Assembly: GCA_937871155.1 (NCBI GenBank) | Contig: CALMXV010000499.1 | Span: 1-13,445 of the forward strand | Reading direction: 5' to 3' | Origin: an uncultured Taibaiella sp. | Lineage (GTDB): Bacteria > Bacteroidota > Bacteroidia > Chitinophagales > Chitinophagaceae | DNA length: 13,445 nucleotides | Part shown: piece after piece, positions 1 to 7,398 of the stretch | Layout of the letters: each line of letters begins with the position of its first letter | Numbering within the stretch: position 1 is the first letter of the stretch | Notes under the pieces: generated by a model | Databases searched by the model: none | What the model was told of the DNA's origin: nothing | What the model saw: only the letters and a program-made list of their open reading frames with translations | Translations under genes and position numbers: made by a program

Positions 1-26
1 TACAGTCATTAAGGTAGGTTTCGATA

Positions 27-935
27 TTAAGTAGGATAAATCAGTTGAATGGCTTTGGGCATTATTTCGGCAGAAAGGTATTTCGTCTTTCCCAAATATT
101 CACCATCTATTTGAAAATACACCTTCTTCTTAACGTGAATAGTCACTTGTTCTGCTTGCAATACTTCGGTCTTTTGTGGATTGAAACGACGATTCAAAAA
201 AAGCATTTTCAACAACTCTGTAAAGGAAAGTTTTCGTAAAATGACTACTTCAAAAAGACCATCCTGCATATCTCCAGATGGATTAATCTTCACACCTGTA
301 CCATACATCCGAGCATTAGCTAACACTACCATAAATGCTTTTCTTTTGATTTCCACCTGATCACTTACAATAGTTACTTCCATCCATCGTTGCCGCCATA
401 GCACTTTGAGCATTTCTTGTGCATAACCCAACTTTCCTCGTATATCATTTTCTTGAAAATACTTTACTAGCTGCGCATTCATCCCGATATCGCTAAGATG
501 AATACAATGATGATGTTGATTGATTACTATTAGGTCTGTAGTTTTTATGGTACCTGAATATAGAATAATATCTAAACCATCATGAACAGTATTGGGTAAG
601 CCCATATCTTTTGCTAAGCCGTTTGCTGAGCCGGAAGGAATGATGCCTAAAGGAATGTTGGTACCCACTAAAATTGAAGCTATCATACGCACAGTGCCAT
701 CTCCTCCAATGGCCACTACTCTATCTGGTTTCCATTGATGAATCCAATGTTTGATAGAGGCACTATCATCGGATAATGCCATTTGGTAAAATTCAAATTG
801 ATACGAGGTGTTCTTTAAATACTCACGAATGACCGATTCCTTATCAATGGATTTCTTCCTCCAAAAAAAATGAGGCACACCACCAGAGTGAGGGTTTAAA
901 ACAAATAGTATCTTTAAGTTCCGTTGCGGTGACAC
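27..935 (-). CDS. DAGK-family lipid kinase (YegS/DgkB-like)
   Basis: This 302-residue protein belongs to the diacylglycerol kinase catalytic-domain superfamily, which phosphorylates diacylglycerol or related lipids (sphingoid base, undecaprenol) with ATP at the inner membrane face. Visible signatures are the strand ILFVLNPHSGG (residues 9-19), the nucleotide-binding loop GGDGT (77-81), the second glycine-rich motif PSGSANGLAKDMGLP (100-114), and a C-terminal QIDGE loop near residue 277, all at usual family spacing. The length is normal for single-domain bacterial members. The start is GTG at 933-935: a stop lies two codons upstream in frame, and the nearby ATG at 940-942 is in another frame. 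There is no clear ribosome-binding site. It diverges from a predicted phosphatidate phosphatase 43 bp away, which makes diacylglycerol a plausible substrate, but the exact lipid cannot be read from sequence. Confidence 0.9.
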   Translation of the reverse strand: MSPQRNLKILFVLNPHSGGVPHFFWRKKSIDKESVIREYLKNTSYQFEFYQMALSDDSASIKHWIHQWKPDRVVAIGGDGTVRMIASILVGTNIPLGIIPSGSANGLAKDMGLPNTVHDGLDIILYSGTIKTTDLIVINQHHHCIHLSDIGMNAQLVKYFQENDIRGKLGYAQEMLKVLWRQRWMEVTIVSDQVEIKRKAFMVVLANARMYGTGVKINPSGDMQDGLFEVVILRKLSFTELLKMLFLNRRFNPQKTEVLQAEQVTIHVKKKVYFQIDGEYLGKTKYLSAEIMPKAIQLIYPT

Positions 936-978
936 GTCTCATTGAATTTTTTAGTAAGCAGTATTCAAAACGTATTTC

Positions 979-2010
979 GTGGGTAAACATTTCTTAAGTA
1001 CCATAAAAGAGTGGTTTTACAATCAACTTTACATCACCAGAAAACCCGTTATACGAGTTTATAATGGCTATGCCAATCATCAAGCTTTTTCCCTTTTCGG
1101 CCATGTATTAAAACAATCTCCTCTTACCCATAAGCAATTTAGACAAAACTTCCTTAGCAACACCTTTTCAGTGATACGTTTGTTCTTAGTAAAGCCATTT
1201 CCACATACTAGCATTACAATACATTGGCAAAACGAAAGTATAGTGACAACTACCGATGAAAATGGTTTTTTCAAAATTAATTGGATGCTACAAGCCCCTT
1301 TATCTAGCGGATGGCATTCCGTATTTGCTGAGTTGATAATAAATGGAGAAACAGTATGTAAAGAGGAAGGTAAATTCTTAGTTCCATCAGCTACTCATCT
1401 AGCATTGATATCCGACATTGATGACACCTTTCTTGTCTCACATGCTTCGCAACTTCGCAAAAAACTAAAGGTACTGCTAAGTGAGAATGCACAATCCAGA
1501 AAACCTTTTCATGCTGTTGTTCACCATTACCAGCTACTCGCAAAGGAAGAGGATCATCAACGTCCCTTTTTTTATATATCTAGTAGCGAATGGAACCTTT
1601 ATGATTATTTACAAGAGTTTAAACACAAATACCAAATACCTGAAGGCATTTATTTACTCAGTAGCCTTAAGCAAATCAATCAACTATTACATACCCATCA
1701 GCAAAAGCATGATGGAAAGTATATGCGTATCATTCGGATTCTAAAAGCCTTTCCTGAGTTGCATTTTATATTATTAGGGGATGATGGTCAGCGAGACCCA
1801 GACATTTATCATAGTGTCGTCAAGCAGTTCCCAACTAATATTCGTTGTGTATATATCCGTCAAGTAAAACAACAACCCACAGCAACTATGCAAAACATGA
1901 TAGCGTCTATGAAAATGCTAGGGGTTGCTCTCTGTTATTTTAAAAATAGTGAAGAGGCAATAGAACATTCAGCAGCATTAGGGTTTATACAGTTGGAGGA
2001 TAGGAGATAA
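979..2010 (+). CDS. App1-family (DUF2183) phosphatidate phosphatase-like protein
   Basis: The 343-residue product carries the App1 catalytic domain (DUF2183), a HAD-like phosphatase fold first known from yeast actin-patch phosphatidate phosphatase. The DxDxT nucleophile motif is seen as DIDDT (146-150), followed by FFYISSSEWNLYDYL (197-211) and LLGDDGQRDPDIY (265-277), the family's characteristic blocks. Residues about 20-135 form a beta-rich N-terminal region. No signal peptide or membrane segment is evident, so a cytoplasmic or membrane-peripheral location is likely. The start is GTG at 979-981; the upstream frame closes at TAA 955-957 and the next in-frame Met (residue 103) would cut into the fold. 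The expected reaction, phosphatidate to diacylglycerol, is the reverse of that expected of the divergent kinase. Family assignment is strong; substrate is inferred. Confidence 0.87.
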   Translation: MGKHFLSTIKEWFYNQLYITRKPVIRVYNGYANHQAFSLFGHVLKQSPLTHKQFRQNFLSNTFSVIRLFLVKPFPHTSITIHWQNESIVTTTDENGFFKINWMLQAPLSSGWHSVFAELIINGETVCKEEGKFLVPSATHLALISDIDDTFLVSHASQLRKKLKVLLSENAQSRKPFHAVVHHYQLLAKEEDHQRPFFYISSSEWNLYDYLQEFKHKYQIPEGIYLLSSLKQINQLLHTHQQKHDGKYMRIIRILKAFPELHFILLGDDGQRDPDIYHSVVKQFPTNIRCVYIRQVKQQPTATMQNMIASMKMLGVALCYFKNSEEAIEHSAALGFIQLEDRR

Positions 2011-2074
2011 TCAACATTGAAATTATGTTTCTTCGCAATATCCAGCTGGTAAGAGAAACCCAAAACATAAAGAA

Positions 2075-2103
2075 TTGCTATTTGCCGACAATGTTTAAAT
2101 TTG
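2075..2103 (+). promoter_or_regulatory. Bacteroidota-type promoter for the 2119-4832 operon
   Basis: A TTG at 2075-2077 (-33-like) and TAAATTTG at 2096-2103 (matches TAnnTTTG) are separated by 18 nt. This fits the Bacteroidota housekeeping sigma consensus. Transcription would begin around 2107-2110, giving a leader of only about 10 nt before the ATG at 2119. The TTG at 2101-2103, an alternative in-frame start, lies inside this -7 box and would not be transcribed. The rest of the 2011-2118 spacer holds nothing else recognisable. Not experimentally supported. Confidence 0.5.
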
Positions 2104-2118
2104 AATATATTTTTATTT

Positions 2119-3735
2119 ATGCAACACCCCCTTCATTCTATTCTTCGACATCAATTGATTCTCGTCATTCTATTAATAGGTCTTAGCATTACCTTAAATG
2201 CACAGAACCTTAATGGCATAAAAATCACAGTAAGCCCTGAAAGTATAACTGCATTAAAATTTAATAGCAAAATCATGGATTATCAATGGAGCGACCCTTC
2301 GGGATACACTTGTATTGCTCGAGATTATGATAATACCCTTCAAATAAAAACCCTCAACAATAATCCTAAGCCAACTACTCTTATTGTTAGCGAAGGAAAA
2401 CGAACCCATTATTTCATCATTGATTTTATTGCTAAAGTGAATATCAATGAAACTAAACTTTATTACGATTACTCCGATTTAAAGCAATTAAAAAAGCTGG
2501 CACAAGCTACAGCATCTGCTTCCCCTCCCATAGCTCAAAACACCACTCCTCAAGCGCCTGAGAAAGAACAGCTATCTGCCAAAGAGCGGAAACAACTTGA
2601 AAAAGAAAAGGCGAAAGCAGAAGAAAAACAACAACAAGAAGCTCTTCAAAAGAAAAAACAAGAAGAAGCAGAACGCGCTCGTCTTGCTGCTGAAAAACAA
2701 CAACAGATTGCCTTGCTAAAACAACAAGAAGCAGAAGCAGAACAAAAGAAAAAAGCTGCCGAAGCCGAACAACAACGAATAGCTGAGGAAAAACAACAAC
2801 AAGCACTGAAAGAGAAACAAAGGAAAGAACAAGAACGTGCGGATGCCTTAGCAAAAGAGCAAGCAAAAATAGAAGCTGCTAAAGAACAACAACGGCAAAT
2901 AGCCGCTGCCAAAGAAGCAGAACGCAAGCGGAAGGCGGAAGAAGAAGCTGCAAGAATTCAAAAATTAAATGATGAAAAAGCTGCCGCAGCCGCTGCAGCA
3001 AAAGAAAAACAACGTCTTGCAGCCGAACGACAAAAAGAACTTGCAGAACAAAAAGAACAAGCAAAACAAGAGCAAATCCGCCAACAGCAATTAGCTGCGC
3101 TAAAAGAACAACAACGTAAAGAAGAAGAAAAGCAAAAACAACTTGCCAAATTAGCCGAAGAGAAAAGACAAAAAGAAGAAGCTGAACGATTAAAAAAAGA
3201 AGCCGAAGCGAACAAGACTTCCTACACCCACACCGAGCTTTGGAAAAAATACCCCAACATTGTTTTTGGAGATCCTCCACCCAATCAGCACCTAACAGGC
3301 GAGTATTACATGCCGGCAGATACTACTGAAAATAGCCGAGTGAGCTACCGATTATTAGACATGGATTATTGGCTAAACATAACTTCTAATACAGAAAATG
3401 GAGTGACCATGACTATGCAAAGCATGATTTTTAGTGGTGTAAACTCTTACATAAGAATCCTAATAAAAAATGAAAGTGATAAAGATTTCTTAGCCGGTGT
3501 AATGAATTTGAAATGGATGAAAAGTAATGGTGACCGTGTAGATTTATATCCTGGGTTTGTAACGGAATTCCCTGTAGTCTTGCCACATAAAACCAAGACA
3601 TTTGTTTTTGTTTCTCGTGCTGTGAATGCCGCTAAAACAGATAAGTTTGTCTTCTCACTTGCGGATCGTTTAGAAAAAACTTTTTTAGAACTCAGCTTTA
3701 GTGGTGTAGAATATAACATTGAAATGTCCAGATGA
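2119..3735 (+). CDS. Exported coiled-coil protein with TraN/VirB9-like flanking domains
   Basis: I do not recognise a named family for the whole 538-residue protein. Residues 1-29 form a signal peptide (charged start, LILVILLIGLSI core, likely cleavage after NAQ), so it is secreted or periplasmic. Residues about 30-128 are a beta-type domain (ITVSPES at its start; NTLQIKTL; KRTHYFIIDF). Residues about 129-146 are a Thr/Pro/Ala linker. Residues about 147-366 are almost only Lys, Glu, Gln, Ala and Arg, a long predicted coiled coil or single alpha-helix. Residues 367-538 are a second beta-type domain (NGVTMTMQSMIFSG; IRILIKNESDKDF; TKTFVFV). By eye both flanking domains follow the pattern of TraN (DUF4138, VirB9-like) of Bacteroides conjugative transposons; this is an inference that needs profile testing. 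ATG 2119 was chosen because the upstream TTG (2101) lies in the predicted promoter. The stop overlaps the next gene's ATG. An envelope-spanning scaffold is a guess. Confidence 0.72.
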   Translation: MQHPLHSILRHQLILVILLIGLSITLNAQNLNGIKITVSPESITALKFNSKIMDYQWSDPSGYTCIARDYDNTLQIKTLNNNPKPTTLIVSEGKRTHYFIIDFIAKVNINETKLYYDYSDLKQLKKLAQATASASPPIAQNTTPQAPEKEQLSAKERKQLEKEKAKAEEKQQQEALQKKKQEEAERARLAAEKQQQIALLKQQEAEAEQKKKAAEAEQQRIAEEKQQQALKEKQRKEQERADALAKEQAKIEAAKEQQRQIAAAKEAERKRKAEEEAARIQKLNDEKAAAAAAAKEKQRLAAERQKELAEQKEQAKQEQIRQQQLAALKEQQRKEEEKQKQLAKLAEEKRQKEEAERLKKEAEANKTSYTHTELWKKYPNIVFGDPPPNQHLTGEYYMPADTTENSRVSYRLLDMDYWLNITSNTENGVTMTMQSMIFSGVNSYIRILIKNESDKDFLAGVMNLKWMKSNGDRVDLYPGFVTEFPVVLPHKTKTFVFVSRAVNAAKTDKFVFSLADRLEKTFLELSFSGVEYNIEMSR

Positions 3736-4832
3736 TAGCAACCAACCAGACACATAAAATACACTTTTCGATTTGCTTTATAATTGTAACATTACTTTTT
3801 CTATGTAAAAGTTCTAACGCACATGTGATTTCCTTTGCTGGTGAAGTAATCCCTACCAACAATGATTTTGTTGCCAACAAATTGATGAATGTTATCCGGA
3901 AACAAATGCCTACAGCCAATCTTCCTTCATTAAGGCAGCGAGCATTGATGTACTTCCCCTATATAGAAGCACAGTTAAAGAAAGCGGGTATCCCTGCTGA
4001 TTTCAAATACCTACCGATTGTAGAAAGTGGTTTTATAAATCAATCTTCTAAAGTAGGCGCTAGAGGTTTTTGGCAAATCATGCCGGAAACAGGAAGAGAC
4101 TTAGGGCTCATTGTTTCATCGGTTAAAGACGAACGTGACGATATTCAAAAAGCGACCAATGCAGCTTGTCGTTTGCTAGCACAATATTATACGATGATTT
4201 ACAAGAAACACAATGTAGCCTCTTGGTCGTTGACAGCCGCTGCTTATAACTTTGGAATAGGCAATATTTTCAAAGCTATTTCTGCACAAGGCAAAAACTA
4301 TTTCACCATGAATCTGAATCCTGAAACTTCTGTTTATGTGTATAAAATCATCGCCATTAAAGAACTATTTGAATACCCAGAATTATACATGAAGAATTTT
4401 GGCTACAATGTGTTTTCAGCAAAAAATGCAACAAGAAACCAAAGAGGAAATGGAGACGATAATGATGCTGACTTTAAGAACATGGATGTGAATGTAAGCA
4501 ACAAGAAAGGGCAATCCTTAGTAAAAGAAGCCAAACAAACATTAGTAGCTGCTCATATACGTGGCAAGTACAAAAAATTTGCAGACGGTGACTTAGTAAC
4601 TATTGAATTGGATGAAGACTTATCCATACAAGGTGGCTTTACCAGAAAAGGAAATGAGATAAAAGGTAGAGGTTGGCTAATAGATGGGAAGGTTTATGTT
4701 GATCTAGGTCAAGGGCATAACTTAAGTTTATTAGATAGTGATGGTAAAAGAGGCGTGTTTATCAAAAAGCTAACGAATGGCGAGCCGGTGATTATCGAAA
4801 ACAGCATCTTTGATGACGGCTCCAACTGGTAA
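3732..4832 (+). CDS. MltD-like lytic transglycosylase with novel C-terminal domain
   Basis: The 366-residue exported enzyme is expected to cleave peptidoglycan glycan strands, forming 1,6-anhydro-MurNAc ends. Residues 1-30 are a signal peptide (SICFIIVTLLFLCKSSNA). The SLT (GH23) domain spans about 75-225: PIVESGF carries the catalytic Glu98, followed by GFWQIMPETGRDLGL (112-126), AAYNFGIGNI (170-179) and the YVYKIIAIKEL helix (202-212). MltD-type enzymes usually continue with LysM repeats. Here an Asn/Asp-rich linker (about 230-260) leads to an Ile/Val/Gly-rich domain (about 263-355) without LysM features. That tail (GDLVTIELDEDLSI, then LLDSDGKRGVFI) resembles by eye the C-terminus of conjugative TraM (VirB10-like). 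The start codon overlaps the preceding stop (ATGA), so translation is probably coupled and the two products probably act together. Confidence 0.88.
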   Translation: MIATNQTHKIHFSICFIIVTLLFLCKSSNAHVISFAGEVIPTNNDFVANKLMNVIRKQMPTANLPSLRQRALMYFPYIEAQLKKAGIPADFKYLPIVESGFINQSSKVGARGFWQIMPETGRDLGLIVSSVKDERDDIQKATNAACRLLAQYYTMIYKKHNVASWSLTAAAYNFGIGNIFKAISAQGKNYFTMNLNPETSVYVYKIIAIKELFEYPELYMKNFGYNVFSAKNATRNQRGNGDDNDADFKNMDVNVSNKKGQSLVKEAKQTLVAAHIRGKYKKFADGDLVTIELDEDLSIQGGFTRKGNEIKGRGWLIDGKVYVDLGQGHNLSLLDSDGKRGVFIKKLTNGEPVIIENSIFDDGSNW

Positions 4833-4834
4833 TG

Positions 4835-5542
4835 CTAAGGCTTATGACAGCAACTTGCCTTCACTTCGTTTTGGGTCATTTCCAATTTAGGACTTAGGTA
4901 AGGGATGCCTAAATTCATACCCCGCAATATCAAAATGCTTCCGAAAACGAATAACATAATCGGTACGGCATTCTTCATCTTCCTAAGAAAACCCATTGGT
5001 ACTTTTGTTTTCAACAATGTAATTGCCACTAACATGGGGATGGTTCCTAATCCAAAAAGATACATTCCTTTTACTACCGAAAGCACCTCATGAAAAGCCA
5101 TAGAAGCGGCTAAAGCCATATACACTAAACCACAAGGTAGTAAGCCATTAAAAAAACCTGTTACGAGAAATGTTGGAAGGCGCATATTTTGCATCACTTT
5201 GCCAAGGCTGGTCTTCACCCAAGCCCCCCATGGTGTTTTCATACCAATTCCTTGTATAGAAAAGAAAGAGAATAGACCTGCTATCAACAATGAAGCACCT
5301 AGACCTATGGACAAGTACTGTTGAATTTGAGGATGGAACAAGGCTTTAAACGAAAATAAAATGGAAGCCATTACAGCATAAGCTGAGGCTCTACCAAAAT
5401 GATACAATCCAATAGCCACATACTTTTGAAGCCCTTTAAACTGTTGGAAAGGCATCATCCATACAATAGGGCCACACATACCCGCACAATGAAGGCTACC
5501 CGTTAGCCCCATTAGAAAAATGGTGATGTAAGTAGCACTCAT
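4835..5542 (-). CDS. TauE/SafE (DsbD_2)-type membrane protein of the cbb3 cluster
   Basis: This 235-residue integral membrane protein has about six hydrophobic segments (roughly 3-25, 43-66, 74-97, 121-146, 153-176, 192-208). Residues 14-25 hold the GSLHCAGMCGP motif (Cys19, Cys23) and 133-140 hold LLPCGLVY (Cys137). These are typical of the DsbD_2/sulfite-exporter TauE-SafE-like proteins encoded beside fixGH, which are thought to help copper or reducing-equivalent handling during cbb3 oxidase assembly. A short C-terminal tail ends in Cys231-Cys232-His233, a possible extra metal site. It starts 4 bp after ccoH and is the last gene of the cco operon. Its end lies 2 bp from the end of the convergent transglycosylase gene, leaving no intergenic terminator. 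The transported species is unknown; sulfite export is only a family label. Confidence 0.85.
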   Translation of the reverse strand: MSATYITIFLMGLTGSLHCAGMCGPIVWMMPFQQFKGLQKYVAIGLYHFGRASAYAVMASILFSFKALFHPQIQQYLSIGLGASLLIAGLFSFFSIQGIGMKTPWGAWVKTSLGKVMQNMRLPTFLVTGFFNGLLPCGLVYMALAASMAFHEVLSVVKGMYLFGLGTIPMLVAITLLKTKVPMGFLRKMKNAVPIMLFVFGSILILRGMNLGIPYLSPKLEMTQNEVKASCCHKP

Positions 5543-5546
5543 AAAG

Positions 5547-5987
5547 TTATTGTACGTTTAATTCAGTCTCTTGATAATACGGTTTGTCGTCATCTGTCCA
5601 ATTCAACTTGATGGTATATTTAGCCGGATGAATATCTGCTATAGATACCGATGCTTTTGCATCTTTTATATCGATGGTATAAGTCTTATCCCAGCTTTCA
5701 TGCTCCATAGAAAAGAATTGAAGAGTACCTGATAGTTGCTTTCCTATAAACTCACTAGGGAAGGTTAGGTTTACATCACTACCCTCTTTCACTATCTGAA
5801 CAGGTGCTGATAACGCTGCTTGATTTTTGCCAGCATCTAATACTTTTTGATACTTCAACTCTTCGGCATAATAATCCTTAGTTACTAGGTCAAAATCTTG
5901 ACGAACACTGCTAATAACTAGTATGCTAATCATAGTCACAAAACAGGCTATAACAATAACAATAAGTAACCCCCAATTTAATTTCAT
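5547..5987 (-). CDS. ccoH: FixH/CcoH family cbb3 oxidase assembly protein
   Basis: The 146-residue protein has one N-terminal transmembrane helix (about residues 5-27, WGLLIVIVIACFVTMISIL) and then a periplasmic domain that opens with DLVTKDYYAEELKYQ, a signature of FixH/CcoH. The rest is a beta-sandwich-like region with little obvious motif content. CcoH is needed for assembly or stability of cbb3 oxidase and is thought to contact the oxidase subunits. The gene begins 2 bp after the ccoG stop and ends 4 bp before the TauE/SafE gene, indicating tight co-transcription. The ATG at 5985-5987 is well placed before the hydrophobic segment. Family assignment is firm from sequence plus position; mechanism is from family knowledge. 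Confidence 0.9.
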   Translation of the reverse strand: MKLNWGLLIVIVIACFVTMISILVISSVRQDFDLVTKDYYAEELKYQKVLDAGKNQAALSAPVQIVKEGSDVNLTFPSEFIGKQLSGTLQFFSMEHESWDKTYTIDIKDAKASVSIADIHPAKYTIKLNWTDDDKPYYQETELNVQ

Positions 5988-5989
5988 AA

Positions 5990-7387
5990 CTAATCATTTG
6001 CGAGGAAAGGACCGAGGAAAGCCGTTGTGATCGTACTTACCTTTTCCCCATTTTCATAAACCCCAATTTCTAATTCTGTTTTTCTATCTTTTACTTCTGA
6101 CTCCGGCAGGATAATAAACAGCGAACCGGATATAGAATTTTCAGCAGGTATTTTCAAAGAAGCATGACCTACTAAACTGATTGAACCTTTAAAATTCAAC
6201 GGCTTCAATTCAAGTTGCTTATTGTGATACGTCTTATTAATAAAACGATAGTTGTACAAATTGCTAATCGTTCCATCTTTCTGCTGATATAGCTGACCCG
6301 GTGTACGAAGTATAGAAACTCCTACATCGGTACGACTCAAAAGTAAAAACACTAAAATCCCCAATAATACCACCATGATAGCGGTATAGGCTTTCATACG
6401 TTTCGTAAAGGTGAATGCTTTCTTTTGGGCAATGTTATTTTCAGATGCATAACGAATCAACCCTTCAGGAAGTCCTACAGCACGCATCATAGTATCACAA
6501 GCATCCATACAAGCAGTACAATTCACACATTCCAGCTGGGTACCATTTCTGATATCAATACCGGTTGGGCATACTTTTACACATTGATAGCAGTCAATAC
6601 AATCACCTGAAGTACGTTCTTCATTCTTTTTAAATTTTGCACGTTCTTCGCCTCGTATATAGTCGTAAGTAACATTGATGGAATCTGCATCTAGTAGCAC
6701 CCCTTGCATCCGACCATAAGGGCATACTACGGTACACACCTGCTCACGAAACCAAGAATACACAAAGAAGAAAATACAAGTGAAAATAACAATCGCACTA
6801 AAGCCACCAATATGCTCCCCTATGGGTTCTGTTATGAGTTTTTTCAGTTCATCAACTCCTATAATATATGCCAAAAAGGTATTCGCAATAATAAAGCTGA
6901 CGATCCAGAATACGGTCCATTTAAAAAGTTTAATCCGAATCTTTTTAGCATCCCAAGGAGCTTTTGCTAACATCCGTTGTTTAGGAGCATCTCCTTCAAT
7001 CCAGTATTCAATTTTACGGAATACCATCTCCATAAAAATGGTTTGTGGGCAAGCCCAACCACAAAACACACGACCAAATACCACCGTAAACAGCGCAATG
7101 AACACAATAAATAGGATCATTCCCAAGCCGAAAATAAAAAAATCTTGTGGCCAGAAAATTTGACCGAATAAGATAAATTTCCTTTCGAGAATATTGATTA
7201 AAAACAAGGGATGACCCTCTACTTTGAAGAAAGGGAGTGCAAAAAAGATGATAAGATAAACAACACTTAACTGCGTTCGAGTAAGATAAAATCTTCCTTT
7301 GGGTTTTGTGGGAAATACCCAAACTCGTTTCCCTTCATTATCTATCGTGGCTACTTTGTCTCTAAATTCTTCGTGTTCGATACTCAT
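5990..7387 (-). CDS. ccoG: cbb3 oxidase accessory ferredoxin CcoG (FixG/RdxA)
   Basis: The 465-residue membrane ferredoxin has the standard CcoG layout: N-terminal cytosolic segment, membrane helices (about 40-56, 84-105, 155-178, 196-212), cysteine-bearing loops CGWAC (109-113) and CTVVCPYGRMQG (218-229), and a double 4Fe-4S domain with Cys263/266/269/273 and Cys287/290/293/297. A final helix (about 333-350) precedes a C-terminal beta domain (about 365-465) of the IG-like FixG type. CcoG is believed to reduce copper so that it can be delivered to the CcoN active site. Length and motif spacing are normal and no residue appears to be missing. It follows ccoP by 11 bp and precedes ccoH by 2 bp. 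Confidence 0.96.
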   Translation of the reverse strand: MSIEHEEFRDKVATIDNEGKRVWVFPTKPKGRFYLTRTQLSVVYLIIFFALPFFKVEGHPLFLINILERKFILFGQIFWPQDFFIFGLGMILFIVFIALFTVVFGRVFCGWACPQTIFMEMVFRKIEYWIEGDAPKQRMLAKAPWDAKKIRIKLFKWTVFWIVSFIIANTFLAYIIGVDELKKLITEPIGEHIGGFSAIVIFTCIFFFVYSWFREQVCTVVCPYGRMQGVLLDADSINVTYDYIRGEERAKFKKNEERTSGDCIDCYQCVKVCPTGIDIRNGTQLECVNCTACMDACDTMMRAVGLPEGLIRYASENNIAQKKAFTFTKRMKAYTAIMVVLLGILVFLLLSRTDVGVSILRTPGQLYQQKDGTISNLYNYRFINKTYHNKQLELKPLNFKGSISLVGHASLKIPAENSISGSLFIILPESEVKDRKTELEIGVYENGEKVSTITTAFLGPFLAND

Positions 7388-7398
7388 GGGTTCTTGTT

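Noticed and set aside
940..942. ATG on the minus strand just upstream of the lipid kinase as its start codon
   Set aside because: It is in a different frame from the kinase and would need a frameshift; the GTG at 933-935 gives a normal N-terminus.
2101..2118. TTG at 2101 as the start of the coiled-coil protein, adding six residues
   Set aside because: The TTG is part of a well-matched TAnnTTTG box and would lie upstream of the transcript; ATG 2119 directly precedes a normal signal peptide.
2507..3280. Several long minus-strand open frames, rich in Leu/Val/Phe or Ser/Cys/Phe, opposite the coiled coil
   Set aside because: They are complements of GAA/CAA/AAA/GCA codon runs, overlap one another in different frames, and have biased compositions with no motif; they are shadows of the real gene.
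2119..4832. An integrated conjugative transposon
   Set aside because: Only TraN-like and TraM-like domain patterns are present; no relaxase, coupling protein, VirB4-type ATPase, integrase or attachment-site repeats were found.
6425..7163. Plus-strand open frames of 60-130 codons opposite ccoG
   Set aside because: They lie entirely within the strongly supported ccoG gene and show no motif or plausible start signal.
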